From: Ferrimonas sp. YFM
GTDB lineage: Bacteria > Pseudomonadota > Gammaproteobacteria > Enterobacterales > Shewanellaceae
DNA length: 64,000 nucleotides
Assembly: GCF_030296015.1 (NCBI RefSeq)
Contig: NZ_AP027368.1
Location: forward strand, 3,706,839 to 3,770,838
Direction: 5' to 3'
Part shown: positions 28,589 through 37,334 of the stretch, in pieces
Layout of the letters: each line of letters starts with the position of its first letter
Numbering within the stretch: the first letter of the stretch is position 1
The notes under the pieces: model-generated
Databases searched by the model: none
Told to the model about the DNA's origin: nothing
Seen by the model: the letters and a program-made list of their open reading frames with translations, nothing else
Position numbers and translations under genes: made by a program

Positions 28589-29475
28589 CAGTGCGCCAGG
28601 GCGACTCGACTCGCCCCCTGGTTGGCCACGCAGGTCCGGGCACGCTGCAACTCGGACTCCATCACCATGCTCAGTGGACGCAGGGGCGCTTTGAGCAGGC
28701 CACGGAGCATCGCCCCCTGTCCGCCAGCGGCGCCGGTGCCGGGCTGCTCTTTGACCTCCACTCCCAACTGATGACGAATCAGGTCGGCGAAGTGAGACAG
28801 GTGGGCATCCAGTTGCAACATGGTCTCTTCACAGGCACCACGCTGAAAGCCATAGAGCCGGGACGCGCCACGAGGACCGCAGAGGGGATTGTGGTTCAGA
28901 CAGGCCACCTCGATGGAGACCCCATCGAGACGGGAATCCAGTGCCGAGATGTCGATGGTGGCCAGGCCGGCCAGGCTTGCGCCGCCGCGGCCCGCCTCTT
29001 CACCGAAGATGTTGCCCATGCGGGCACCGAGGGCCTGAGCCAGGCCCAGGCCGCCGTCATTGGCAGCACTGGCCCCCAGGCCGATGATGATTCGGGAAAC
29101 GCCGGCATCCAGGGCAGCGAGAATCAGCTCACCGGTGCCGAAGCTGGAGGTGTCCATGGGATTGCGCTGATCACTGCCCAGTAACTTAAGGCCATTGGCC
29201 TGATCGCTGTCGATAACCGCAGTGGTGCCGTCTCCCAAGAAGCCAAACTGGGCCTGCCGGGGCCGGCCGAGGGGATCGGTTACCGTGCAGGTTTCATAGC
29301 GGCCGCCTGTAGCATCCACAAGGGCAAGGAGCCGACCTTCTGTGGTTTCGGCCAGGGACGCGTGGCTCTGCTCGACGCACAGCGACAGGGTGGGACGTCG
29401 TTTCTCGATGGCATCCATTACCTCCTCAGTGGGGTTCACCGTTCGGTGCGAGTCTTGGGCAGTGACAACTTTCAT
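28588..29475 (-). CDS. Truncated, degenerate glycerate-kinase-like protein
   Basis: A 295-residue protein similar over its length to GarK/GlxK-type glycerate kinases (about 380 aa): DPLGRPRQAQFGFLGDGTTAVIDS, GTGELILAALDAGVSRIIIGLGASAANDGGLGLAQALGA, PGTGAAGGQGAMLRGLL. The nucleotide motif ADGGEGT is replaced by LAETTEGR and PDSFK by AQDSH, and the last ~95 residues, including the conserved ITGEGRIDSQ region, are absent; alkB begins at the stop. The frame is otherwise unbroken. Start ATG 29475 has GAGG nine bases upstream. Probably not an active kinase; its place next to cdaR suggests a sensory or regulatory relic. Confidence 0.75.
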   Translation of the reverse strand: MKVVTAQDSHRTVNPTEEVMDAIEKRRPTLSLCVEQSHASLAETTEGRLLALVDATGGRYETCTVTDPLGRPRQAQFGFLGDGTTAVIDSDQANGLKLLGSDQRNPMDTSSFGTGELILAALDAGVSRIIIGLGASAANDGGLGLAQALGARMGNIFGEEAGRGGASLAGLATIDISALDSRLDGVSIEVACLNHNPLCGPRGASRLYGFQRGACEETMLQLDAHLSHFADLIRHQLGVEVKEQPGTGAAGGQGAMLRGLLKAPLRPLSMVMESELQRARTCVANQGASRVALAH

Positions 29476-29616
29476 CGATTCGATCCTCTTCACCAGGCCG
29501 CTGGAGATCACAGAGAGACACAACCTCGGTTACACCTGGATCACAGTCGTTCAACAAACATACTATGACATAGGGGGGCCGCTGCTTCTTTGGACGGTTG
29601 ACCGAATCTGAAACGA

Positions 29617-29664
29617 AAAACTCTCGCTTTTTTTGTGCTTATGCACAAAATTGGCGAGAGTTTT
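29617..29664. promoter_or_regulatory. Nested inverted repeat: terminator-like outer stem, operator-like inner dyad
   Basis: Outer arms AAAACTCTCGC (29617-29627) and GCGAGAGTTTT (29654-29664) form a stem that, on the minus strand, is followed by T-rich sequence and could end cdaR. Inside is the perfect dyad TTTTGTGC-TTAT-GCACAAAA (29631-29650), upstream of the glycerate-kinase-like gene; position makes it a candidate CdaR site. A half site TTATGCAC recurs upstream of the cdaR start near 30845. Confidence 0.6.
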
Positions 29665-29690
29665 GTAGGGGAAATGCCTATATGGCGGGG

Positions 29691-30830
29691 CTAGCGACTC
29701 AAGAGGGCCAAATAGAGGCGAGTGCGATCCGGTAGACGATTTAGGTCTAAACCTGTCAGGCTGCTGATCTTATCCAGCCTGTATCTCAGGGTGTTGCGGT
29801 GGATGTGCAACGCACTGCAGGTGCGGCTGAGATCGCAATCCAACTCGAAGTAGCTGGTGAGGGTACGGCGAAGGACACCGTTGCCATCCCTGGCGATCAA
29901 TTGGTCCAGGGGATCGAGCAACTGCCTGCGCCGCCAGGAATCGCTCTGCAGACCACTCACCAGCACCGGCAGGACATTATCCTGATAGAACAACACCTCT
30001 CCCAGGCTGCCTGGCGCATCCAGGGTGGCCTTGGCGGTGTCATAGGAGTGGGCCAAGCCCCGCAACCCCGGAAAGTACTCGCCCAAGGCGATGCGAATGT
30101 CGAAGGCCGCCTCGCCCCGAATGCGGTTTAGCAGCTTATCCACCCGACGCCGCTCCCGCTCCACCGACCAGCCCTCGCCGGTGAGCTGCACCGGCTTGAG
30201 CACCACCACCTCGTTGTCGGTCACCGAGGAGATGGCCACCAGGTTGTTGCGCTCCGGGTACTCCAACAGCTGAACCAGACGCTTCAGGTGCTGGTGATCC
30301 GGCGTGTGCTGATCTTTGGAGAACACCTTGATGATGGCCGCAATTCTGGGCTGGGTCAGGTCCAGCTCCAGTCTGGAGGCCAGTGACAGCAGCTGTGATT
30401 CGTTAAGATCGCCACCGTGGATCAGGCTGAGCACCAGTTCATCCCGGTGACGCTTGCTCCACTGAATCTGGTCCATCAGGGCGGCCTGCTCCACCACCAT
30501 CTCGGCGGTCATCTTCACCAGCTCACCATAATTGCGCACCTGTTCGGGCTTGCCAGAGATCCCCACCACACCTATGGGAGTCCCCTGGAACAGAATCGGC
30601 AGGTTGATGCCGGGCAACACCCCTTTCAGGCTGGCCGCCATGGCGTCATCAATCTCCAGAACCCGGTTATCACCCATGGCGATGATCGACCCTTCATGCT
30701 TTTGATTCAGTCGTTTGGGGTCTCCGGAGCCAATGATCCAGCCATTTTCATCCATCACCACAACGGAGAACTGGATAATCTTCATGGAGCGCTCCACGAT
30801 CTGGCGCGCAATGGATTCGGTAAGTCTCAT
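29691..30830 (-). CDS. CdaR-family transcriptional regulator (sugar diacid regulator type)
   Basis: A 379-residue protein from ATG 30830 (MRLTESIARQIVERSMKIIQFSVVVMDENGWIIGSGDPKRL). Domains in order: sugar-diacid-recognition sensor (1-135), a degenerate GGDEF-like middle, and a PucR-type helix-turn-helix at the C-terminus (CSALHIHRNTLRYRLDKISSLTG). E. coli CdaR activates glucarate, galactarate and glycerate genes; here the neighbour is a broken glycerate kinase and no diacid pathway is seen. The open frame runs 28 codons further upstream without family match; no clear ribosome site. Confidence 0.88.
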   Translation of the reverse strand: MRLTESIARQIVERSMKIIQFSVVVMDENGWIIGSGDPKRLNQKHEGSIIAMGDNRVLEIDDAMAASLKGVLPGINLPILFQGTPIGVVGISGKPEQVRNYGELVKMTAEMVVEQAALMDQIQWSKRHRDELVLSLIHGGDLNESQLLSLASRLELDLTQPRIAAIIKVFSKDQHTPDHQHLKRLVQLLEYPERNNLVAISSVTDNEVVVLKPVQLTGEGWSVERERRRVDKLLNRIRGEAAFDIRIALGEYFPGLRGLAHSYDTAKATLDAPGSLGEVLFYQDNVLPVLVSGLQSDSWRRRQLLDPLDQLIARDGNGVLRRTLTSYFELDCDLSRTCSALHIHRNTLRYRLDKISSLTGLDLNRLPDRTRLYLALLSR

Positions 30831-30917
30831 GATTTGGCCAAGTGCATAATTCCTCGCAGCAGTGTGCCACGAGCCCCCTATGGCGGCAATGCGCCTGACC
30901 GGGATTCGAGGCATCGC

Positions 30918-32394
30918 CTAGCGAAAAACCAGAGAGTCCAGCACCCCCATCCCCGAGTGCACGCCCCCCTCCGTGACCTTGGCAGGCTTGCTGCGCACCA
31001 GGTAGCCGGCATAGCCGCCGTCACCGACGGCCGGCTGGCCATCGATGTGCACCGAAAACAGCCCGATTTCGCTCACCAGCTCTGGCACCACTTCCTCCCG
31101 GCCCTGTCGGACCAGAAGTGCCGCCCGTTCCCGTGAGGCCGGCCTCAGTCGCTTCATCAGCATCCAGGCGGGGTACTCCGACGCCTCCATGGTCGCCAGA
31201 GGCACCACCATCTGCTCCCCGAATAGGCAATGTCCGCCCCCCTTCGCCCTGATTCTTCAGCACCCAGTCATCCATTGACTGAGAGTCCAGCCAGGTCAGG
31301 GTGTGCGTCGACACAGGAAGGCTGGCCTTCAGCAGCGCCAGGACCTCGAGCGCCTCCTCCTGACTGAGGCCAAAGCGTGACAGCTGCCGGGGCGACATCT
31401 GCCCCAGCAGCAGCTGCACCCTTTTACTGGTGGCCAGCTGCTGGTCCACCGTGGCGTTGATGGCCACCCGGTGCCGCTCCATGAAGATGCGCGTCTTGGC
31501 CAGGGCCTCGCAGCAAGGTTCATGATGAAGGTCGTTGGCCACATAGTCGCGGTAGTGATAACCGGCCCTCAGGTAGACAAAGTCGATGCCGCCGACGCCG
31601 CGAAGCAGCAGGCGCCGGTTTGCGCCTGTGGACAGGGCCCCGTAGAGCTCGCGAAAGGTGCGCCGGACCGTCGTGATCCCTTGGCGAAGCAGTTCGGTCT
31701 CCAACAGCCTCTGGTCATACACATTGTCCTCATCCTCCTGCACCACCATCAACATCACCGGTCTGCCCGGCTGGCCGGACTCCTCACGGATGCGGTTTGC
31801 TGCCGCGGCAATCCCCTGCCCCAGGCGTTCCAGTGCCGGGTTCGCCACCAACTCGCCACTATGGGACGACGACCAGCGCAAGAACTGGCCCGGGTTACGC
31901 CGCTGCAGGAAGCGGTGCAGCTCATGGGTACGTTGGCCGAATGGACCCATCCCCGCTGCGATGCCGTTGCACTCCACCAGTTGAAAGCCCAGTTTGCTGT
32001 CGTCCATGAAGTCGCTGCGCATGATCAGCACAGGCAAGGGGCGATAGGGCATCACCCCGGCATGAATCCGCCGGTGCATCCGCAACAAACCACTGAAGAA
32101 GGGATCCCCCTTGGCCACCGGGGTGATGGCTTGGCGAAGAAAATCGCTGTCCTGGGCCACCCCATGGATCAGCCGACCAAGCAGTCCGGCCACCCTGACA
32201 AGCCTGGCATACTCCTCACGCTTGATGACTGAGGGAGAAAAACTGAAAGGCACCTGCCGCATCAGGTGCGCCTCCACCTTGAAACCGACGCCATGGGCAA
32301 GGCTCCAGTTGACCGCAGCCAGGACCGCATCTCGGGTTTCGCCATTTATTGCCGCCACCTCCTTCGGAGAGTGTCGAATCAGAGAGTCTTCCAT
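30918..32394 (-). pseudogene. Eukaryotic-type glutathione synthetase, interrupted by a +1 frameshift
   Basis: The N-terminal part (32394 down to about 31240) matches eukaryotic glutathione synthetases: LVECNGIAAGMGPFG, MVVQEDEDNVYDQRLLETELL and RRTFRELYG. The frame is lost after VLKNQGEGG at a run of six G (31237-31242, C on plus). Removing one G restores GGGHCLFGEQMVVPLA and the C-terminus ISELGIF-like SEIGLFSVHIDG, AGYLVRSKPAKVTEGGVHSGMGVLD, which ends at 30918. Total about 490 aa against 474 in human. Two residues usual in the ATP/substrate loop differ (QREGGGNN versus QGEGGGHC). Homopolymer error, true mutation or phase variation cannot be told apart. ATG 32394 follows GAGG; GTG 32403 is also in frame. 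Confidence 0.85.
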
Positions 32395-32406
32395 CTGCCT
32401 CACCTA

Positions 32407-32430
32407 ATATTTCCACATTAATGGAAATAT
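32407..32430. promoter_or_regulatory. Perfect interrupted palindrome upstream of the glutathione-synthetase-like gene
   Basis: ATATTTCCA, six bases, TGGAAATAT: 9-bp perfect arms, starting 13 bp upstream of the ATG and overlapping the probable promoter region. Operator for an unknown regulator. Confidence 0.6.
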
Positions 32431-32459
32431 AGAAGAGTCTGGTTCAGGGCTCAACCAAA

Positions 32460-32479
32460 ATTTCCACAAAAACCGAAAT
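32460..32479. promoter_or_regulatory. Second, imperfect copy of the TTTCC...GGAAA operator
   Basis: ATTTCC-ACAAAAAC-CGAAAT repeats the half sites of 32407-32430 with one mismatch. Centres are 51 bp apart, about five helical turns. Confidence 0.4.
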
Positions 32480-32572
32480 ATCGATTTCTCTTTGTACATT
32501 GCGCCCCAGTCCGTTTGGACCCCGCAGCATCTTCTGCCACAATAGCGCCACCCTAATTTCAGCCTCCATACC

Positions 32573-33676
32573 ATGTCCGATACCCTGAATCTGGAGACCC
32601 TCACCCTGAGACTCCGTCGCTTTCCCGATACCCAGCAAAGCGATCTCATCGCCTGGGACGCCGCCGATGAACTGTTGATGCTCAACGCCCTGCCAGATCT
32701 GAAGGGGCAACTGCTGATCATCAACGATCACTTCGGCGCCCTTGGCTGCGCAGCTGCACGGCTGGACCCCATCTGGGTCAACGACTCCTTCGTCGCCCAT
32801 CAGGCGCTGAAACAGAACCTGGATCTCAACGCCCTGCCTCAGCCTGGTCGCTGCCTGGCAGATCTGCAGCCCTTCGCGGAGAAAGTGGACCAGGTGTGGA
32901 TTAAGCTGCCACGCAACCTGAGGTATCTGGAGTATCTGCTGGACTGGTTGAACGCCCACCTGGCCGAAGGCACCCAAGTGGTGATCGCCGCGCGCCTGAA
33001 AGAGATGCCCACTACCCTGAAAGAGATCACCGAGGGCTATCTGGATGAAATTCAGCCCTCGCGCATCCGCAAGAAGGCCAGATTGCTGACGGGCAAGACC
33101 AGTGGTCGCCGCGCCCAGTCGCCTCTGCTGCTCAAGTGGCAGGCCCAGGGCACCGATTTCCAGTTGGAAAACCACCCCAACACCTTCGCCGGGCAAAAAC
33201 TGGATGTGGCGGCGCACCTGATGCTGCAGCACATCCCCACCGGTCACCGACGCATCATCGATCTGGGCTGTGGCAACGGCATCCTGTCCCTGGCCGCCGC
33301 CAAGGCCAACCCGGATGCCCAGATTCTGGCGGTGGATGAGTCCTGGCATGGGGTGACCAGCTGCCGGGCCAACCTGGCAAACAACTTGCCAGAGGCCCAG
33401 TTCCAGGTTCAGTGGAACGACTGCCTCACCGACCAGGAACCGGAGAGCGCCGACCTGGTGCTGTGTAACCCCCCCTTCCACCAGCAGCAGGCGGTCACCG
33501 ACCACATTGCCTGGCAGATGTTCAGGGACGCCAAACGCACCCTGGCCACAGGCGGACGGCTGAGGGTGATCGGCAACCGCCACCTGGGTTATCACATCAA
33601 GCTCAAGCGCCTGTTCGGCAAGGTGGAAACCGTGGCAGCCAATGCCAAATTTGTTATTCTCGATGCCATCAAATAG
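32573..33676 (+). CDS. rlmG: 23S rRNA (guanine-1835 N2)-methyltransferase
   Basis: A 367-residue protein (E. coli RlmG 378). The N-terminal half is a degenerate methyltransferase fold; the C-terminal half has the SAM motif IIDLGCGNGILSLAAAKANPDAQILAVDES and the catalytic NPPF in LVLCNPPFHQQQAVTDHIAWQMFRDAKR, typical of RlmG/RsmC. Methylates G1835 of 23S rRNA. Divergent from the glutathione-synthetase-like gene. Confidence 0.94.
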   Translation: MSDTLNLETLTLRLRRFPDTQQSDLIAWDAADELLMLNALPDLKGQLLIINDHFGALGCAAARLDPIWVNDSFVAHQALKQNLDLNALPQPGRCLADLQPFAEKVDQVWIKLPRNLRYLEYLLDWLNAHLAEGTQVVIAARLKEMPTTLKEITEGYLDEIQPSRIRKKARLLTGKTSGRRAQSPLLLKWQAQGTDFQLENHPNTFAGQKLDVAAHLMLQHIPTGHRRIIDLGCGNGILSLAAAKANPDAQILAVDESWHGVTSCRANLANNLPEAQFQVQWNDCLTDQEPESADLVLCNPPFHQQQAVTDHIAWQMFRDAKRTLATGGRLRVIGNRHLGYHIKLKRLFGKVETVAANAKFVILDAIK

Positions 33677-33701
33677 ATTCCGGCCAAGGAGAAAGGAAAC
33701 G

Positions 33702-34256
33702 ATGAGATCTCTGTTGCCCCTGCTGGGTGCCCTGCTGCTGGCAGGCTGCGCCTCTGCACCCAATACCCTGATTCTGTCACCGGCGGCTCCCATAGTGCAG
33801 CCGGGCAGCCAACAGGGCTCTGTGGCCCTGACCAGTGTCGATCACCGACCCGAACAGTTCCTGGTGGAGGTGCGTAAAGACGATGGCGCCGCCGAACTGC
33901 TCAGCCCCGCCGAGCCGCCCAGACAGCTGTTGGAGCAGGGGGTGCGGGATGGCCTGAGCAAACTGGGGTATCGCCTCGATCCGGCCGCCAGCGTCACCAT
34001 GAGCCTCTCCCTCAACAAGCTGGTGATGAAGATTGACCAGGGCACCTTCTCCCACGACGCCACCACCAATCTGGTGGCCACCGTGGTGGTCAACAACCTG
34101 GGCAATACCCTGACCAAGGAGTACCGGGTGCGCAGCAGCTTCTCCGGTCCCCTCAAGCCGGAGATGGCGCGCATCGAACGGGAGATGAATGACCGCCTCA
34201 GCCAGCTGATGAGTGACATCGTCAACGATCCCGAACTGCACGAACACCTGAACTAG
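33702..34256 (+). CDS. YajG-family lipoprotein
   Basis: A 184-residue lipoprotein: signal MRSLLPLLGALLLAGC with lipobox LAGC, then CASAPNTLILSPAAPI. AGGAGAAAGGAAACG precedes the ATG at 33702; the open frame upstream lies within rlmG. E. coli places yajG before ampG, as here with a cyclophilin gene between. Function unknown; probably an outer-membrane lipoprotein. Confidence 0.87.
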   Translation: MRSLLPLLGALLLAGCASAPNTLILSPAAPIVQPGSQQGSVALTSVDHRPEQFLVEVRKDDGAAELLSPAEPPRQLLEQGVRDGLSKLGYRLDPAASVTMSLSLNKLVMKIDQGTFSHDATTNLVATVVVNNLGNTLTKEYRVRSSFSGPLKPEMARIEREMNDRLSQLMSDIVNDPELHEHLN

Positions 34257-34264
34257 GAGCACGG

Positions 34265-34846
34265 ATGCGCATTCTCATCGCACTGATCTTCTCTGGGCTG
34301 CTCTTCCCCGCCTGGGCGGACGAGATTCAGAGTGACAACCTCTTCCCTCAGGTAAAGATGGAAACCAGCCTGGGCACCATGATTGTCGAACTGGACCGCA
34401 CCCGGGCGCCGCTGACCGTGGACAACTTCCTGCGTTACGTGGCAAGAGGTGCCTACGACAACACCAGCTTCCATCGGGTGGTGGCGGAGTTCGTGGTCCA
34501 GGGAGGCGGCTACAAAGCCAATGGCGACCCCATTGACGAAGGTGACAAGCTGTTCAACGAATCCGGCAATGGCCTGTCCAACGAGTACGGCAGCATCGCC
34601 ATGGCCAGGGAGAAAGACCCCCACACCGCCACCAACCAGTTCTTCTTCAACCTGGTGGACAACACCAGGCTGGATCCCTCCCGCCGCCGCTGGGGCTATG
34701 CGGTGTTTGGCATGGTCACCGAAGGCCTGGAGGTGCTGGATGCCATGGGCGAGGTGCCGGTGGAGTACGACCCGGACATGGGGGCAGAGAGCAAACCGGT
34801 GAAGCCGCTGCTGCTGATCAAAGCCACCCTGATGCCGGAAAGCTAA
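34265..34846 (+). CDS. Periplasmic peptidyl-prolyl cis-trans isomerase (cyclophilin, PpiA-like)
   Basis: A 193-residue cyclophilin with signal peptide MRILIALIFSGLLFPAWA. Core: VKMETSLGTMIVELDRTRAPLTVDNFLRYV, TSFHRVVAEFVVQGGG (catalytic FHRV), TNQFFFNLVDN and YAVFGMVTEGLEVLD. Accelerates proline isomerisation in secreted proteins. Starts 8 nt after the yajG-like gene. Confidence 0.93.
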   Translation: MRILIALIFSGLLFPAWADEIQSDNLFPQVKMETSLGTMIVELDRTRAPLTVDNFLRYVARGAYDNTSFHRVVAEFVVQGGGYKANGDPIDEGDKLFNESGNGLSNEYGSIAMAREKDPHTATNQFFFNLVDNTRLDPSRRRWGYAVFGMVTEGLEVLDAMGEVPVEYDPDMGAESKPVKPLLLIKATLMPES

Positions 34847-34849
34847 CTC

Positions 34850-36217
34850 TTGGTCGACCGCCTGAAACAGCGATTCGGCGCTTTCTCCGTCTACCTGCAC
34901 CGCAGGGTGCTGCTGTTGCTGGCCCTGGGCTTCTCCTCGGGCCTGCCGCTGATGCTGGTGTTTGGCTCCCTCTCCTTCTGGCTGAGGGAAGCGGGCATCG
35001 ACCGCACCACCATCGGCTTCCTCAGCTGGGTGGCCATGGCCTACAGCATCAAGTTTCTCTGGGCCCCCCTGGTGGATCGGATGCCACTGCCGCTGCTGAC
35101 CCGTGCCCTGGGGCGACGACGAGGCTGGATGCTGCTGGCTCAGGTGGGGCTGATCCTCGGCCTGGGAGGCATGGCCAGTTCCGACCCCACCACCAGCCTG
35201 ACCGCCTTGGTGGGCTTCGCCCTGATGGTGGCTTTTTTCTCCGCCACCCAGGACATCGTAGTGGACGCCTTTCGCATCGAGACCGCCCCTGAGGAGATGC
35301 AGGGAGCCCTGGCCGCCGCCTATCAGACCGGCTACCGTCTGGGGATGATGCTGGCCACCGCCGGCGCTCTGGCCATTGCCGCCTGGGCCGGGGGTGAGCA
35401 GGGGTATAACCCCATTGGCTGGCAAACCGCCTACCTGTGCATGGCGGCGGCCATGGGGGTCGGCATCATCGCCACCCTGATGGCCAAGGAGCCGCAGATC
35501 AACGGCGACCGGCTGGCCCTGGAGTCACTGCCAACCCTGGAACGGCTGCTGCACCTGCCGGCCCCCCTGCAGAAGCTGATGATGTGGGGTTACACCGCGG
35601 TAGTCTGCCCCTTCCGCGACTTCTTTGAGCGCTTTGGCAAGCAGGCCCTGCTGATTCTGCTGCTGATCGCCAGCTACCGCATCGCCGACGTGGTGATGGG
35701 CGTGATGGCCAATGTGTTCTACGTGGACATGGGCTTCAGCAAGGGGGAGATCGCCACCATCACCAAGGTGTACGGGGTGATCATGACCATGGTCGGCGCC
35801 GCCGCCGGTGGGGTGCTGATCGCCCGTTTCGGCACCATGAAGATCCTGTTTGCCGGCGCCGCCTCCGTGGCCCTGACCAACCTGCTGTTCGCCCTGCAGG
35901 CCAGCGTCGGTCACGACACCACCCTGCTCACCCTGGTGATCGCCGCCGACAGTTTCAGCGCCGGTGTCGCCACCGCCGCCTTCATCACCTACCTCTCCAG
36001 CCTGACCAATGTGGCCTTCTCCGCCACCCAGTACGCCCTGATGTCCTCGATGATGCTGCTGCTGCCCAAGTTTCTCGCCGGATTCTCCGGCGCCCTGGTG
36101 GATGCGGTGGGCTATGAAACCTTCTTCTTCATCTGCTGCCTCTCCGGGCTGCCGGTGCTGCTGCTGATTGTGCTGGCTCAGCGCTGGGCGCCCGCCAAAC
36201 AGGGCGGTAACGGATGA
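34850..36217 (+). CDS. ampG: AmpG-family muropeptide permease (MFS)
   Basis: A 455-residue protein with about 12-14 helices, matching AmpG at GFSSGLPLMLVFGSLSFWLREAGIDRTTIGFLS, KFLWAPLVDR and GRRRGWMLLAQ. Imports anhydro-muropeptides for murein recycling. The start is TTG 34850, three bases after the cyclophilin stop; an internal Met is at residue 28, too late. Co-transcribed with the two preceding genes. Confidence 0.9.
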   Translation: MVDRLKQRFGAFSVYLHRRVLLLLALGFSSGLPLMLVFGSLSFWLREAGIDRTTIGFLSWVAMAYSIKFLWAPLVDRMPLPLLTRALGRRRGWMLLAQVGLILGLGGMASSDPTTSLTALVGFALMVAFFSATQDIVVDAFRIETAPEEMQGALAAAYQTGYRLGMMLATAGALAIAAWAGGEQGYNPIGWQTAYLCMAAAMGVGIIATLMAKEPQINGDRLALESLPTLERLLHLPAPLQKLMMWGYTAVVCPFRDFFERFGKQALLILLLIASYRIADVVMGVMANVFYVDMGFSKGEIATITKVYGVIMTMVGAAAGGVLIARFGTMKILFAGAASVALTNLLFALQASVGHDTTLLTLVIAADSFSAGVATAAFITYLSSLTNVAFSATQYALMSSMMLLLPKFLAGFSGALVDAVGYETFFFICCLSGLPVLLLIVLAQRWAPAKQGGNG

Positions 36218-36346
36218 CACCCTGCGCATCTGCACACTGCCCTTTGCCAAACCACTCAATCTGAAGGTAAATTGAGCTCTTCTTGCCCCCCCCGGCACAG
36301 ACGCTGCCGGGGTTGATGGGCGCCCGTTTTCGCAAAGGGAGTCTCG

Positions 36347-37171
36347 ATGAATCTGCGATATCTCTGCCTGGCCCTAATCACTCTGATCCTCAGTGGCTGC
36401 TCCGTGATGGAGTACAACACCCGTGACAACACCGTCTCCAGCAGCCTGGTCGCCTACCTCTATCCCGACGAAAAAAGCCGCACCGAGCACAGGCCGGAGA
36501 TTCCCAGAATCAAACTGCCTGCCCGGGTTGGACTGGCCTTCGTCCCCTCGGATAACTGGCGCACTGACGAGCTCAGCGAAGCCGAACAGCTGTCGCTGCT
36601 GCGTAAGGTGAAGCAGGCCTTCAGCCAGCATGAGTATGTGGATCGCATCGAGATCATCCCCAGCACTTACCTCAAGGGCGGTAAGGGGTTCACCACGTTG
36701 GAGCAGGTCGCCCGGCTCTATGACGTCGAACTGATGGCCCTGGTCTCCTATGACCAGGTGGCCCACACCGAAGAGAACGCCGCCTCCCTGCTCTACTGGA
36801 CCATAGTTGGCATGTACGTCATCAAGGGGAATGACCACCAGATTCAAACCTTCGTGGACACCGCCGTGTTTGACGTAACAAGCCGCAAGATGCTGTTTCG
36901 GGCCCCAGGTCTGAGCAAGCTGGACAGCCGCACCACAGCCGTGGCCAAGGAGGGGGTGCTGGCAGAGCAGTCCATGGAGGGGTTCAACCTGGCGGTGACC
37001 GAGATGACCACCAACTTGGAGAGCGAACTCGGCCGGTTCGAAACCCGGGTCAAAGAGGAGAAGATCGCCAAGATTGAGACCCGCCCCGGTTTCGACGTCA
37101 GTTCCCTTGACGGCCTGCCGCTGCTGCTTGGCGCCCTGCTGCTTGGGTGGCGACGACGACAGTCAGCCTAA
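36347..37171 (+). CDS. Rhombotarget lipoprotein
   Basis: A 274-residue protein with two sorting signals: an N-terminal lipobox (LILSGC, residues 13-18) and a C-terminal tail, GLPLLLGALLLGWRRRQSA, of the type cut by rhombosortase. The body (VGLAFVPSDNWRTDELSEAEQLSLLRKVKQAF; LMALVSYDQVAHTEENAASLLYWTIVGMYVIKGND; FDVTSRKMLFRAPG) fits the rhombotarget lipoprotein family. No rhombosortase gene is in the window. Function unknown. Confidence 0.8.
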   Translation: MNLRYLCLALITLILSGCSVMEYNTRDNTVSSSLVAYLYPDEKSRTEHRPEIPRIKLPARVGLAFVPSDNWRTDELSEAEQLSLLRKVKQAFSQHEYVDRIEIIPSTYLKGGKGFTTLEQVARLYDVELMALVSYDQVAHTEENAASLLYWTIVGMYVIKGNDHQIQTFVDTAVFDVTSRKMLFRAPGLSKLDSRTTAVAKEGVLAEQSMEGFNLAVTEMTTNLESELGRFETRVKEEKIAKIETRPGFDVSSLDGLPLLLGALLLGWRRRQSA

Positions 37172-37334
37172 ACTTGTTGCATGGGTCCGGTTTCCGCTTT
37201 CATCGGCACAAGCGAACTGCCGTCCTTGCTCCGGGTGTGAAACTGAGTGCCCCCTTATGTGAGGAGCAGCACTAGACTCCACCCACACAAGCAGTAGACT
37301 CGTTTGCAAACAAAATAAAAGGACAGGAACTCTC

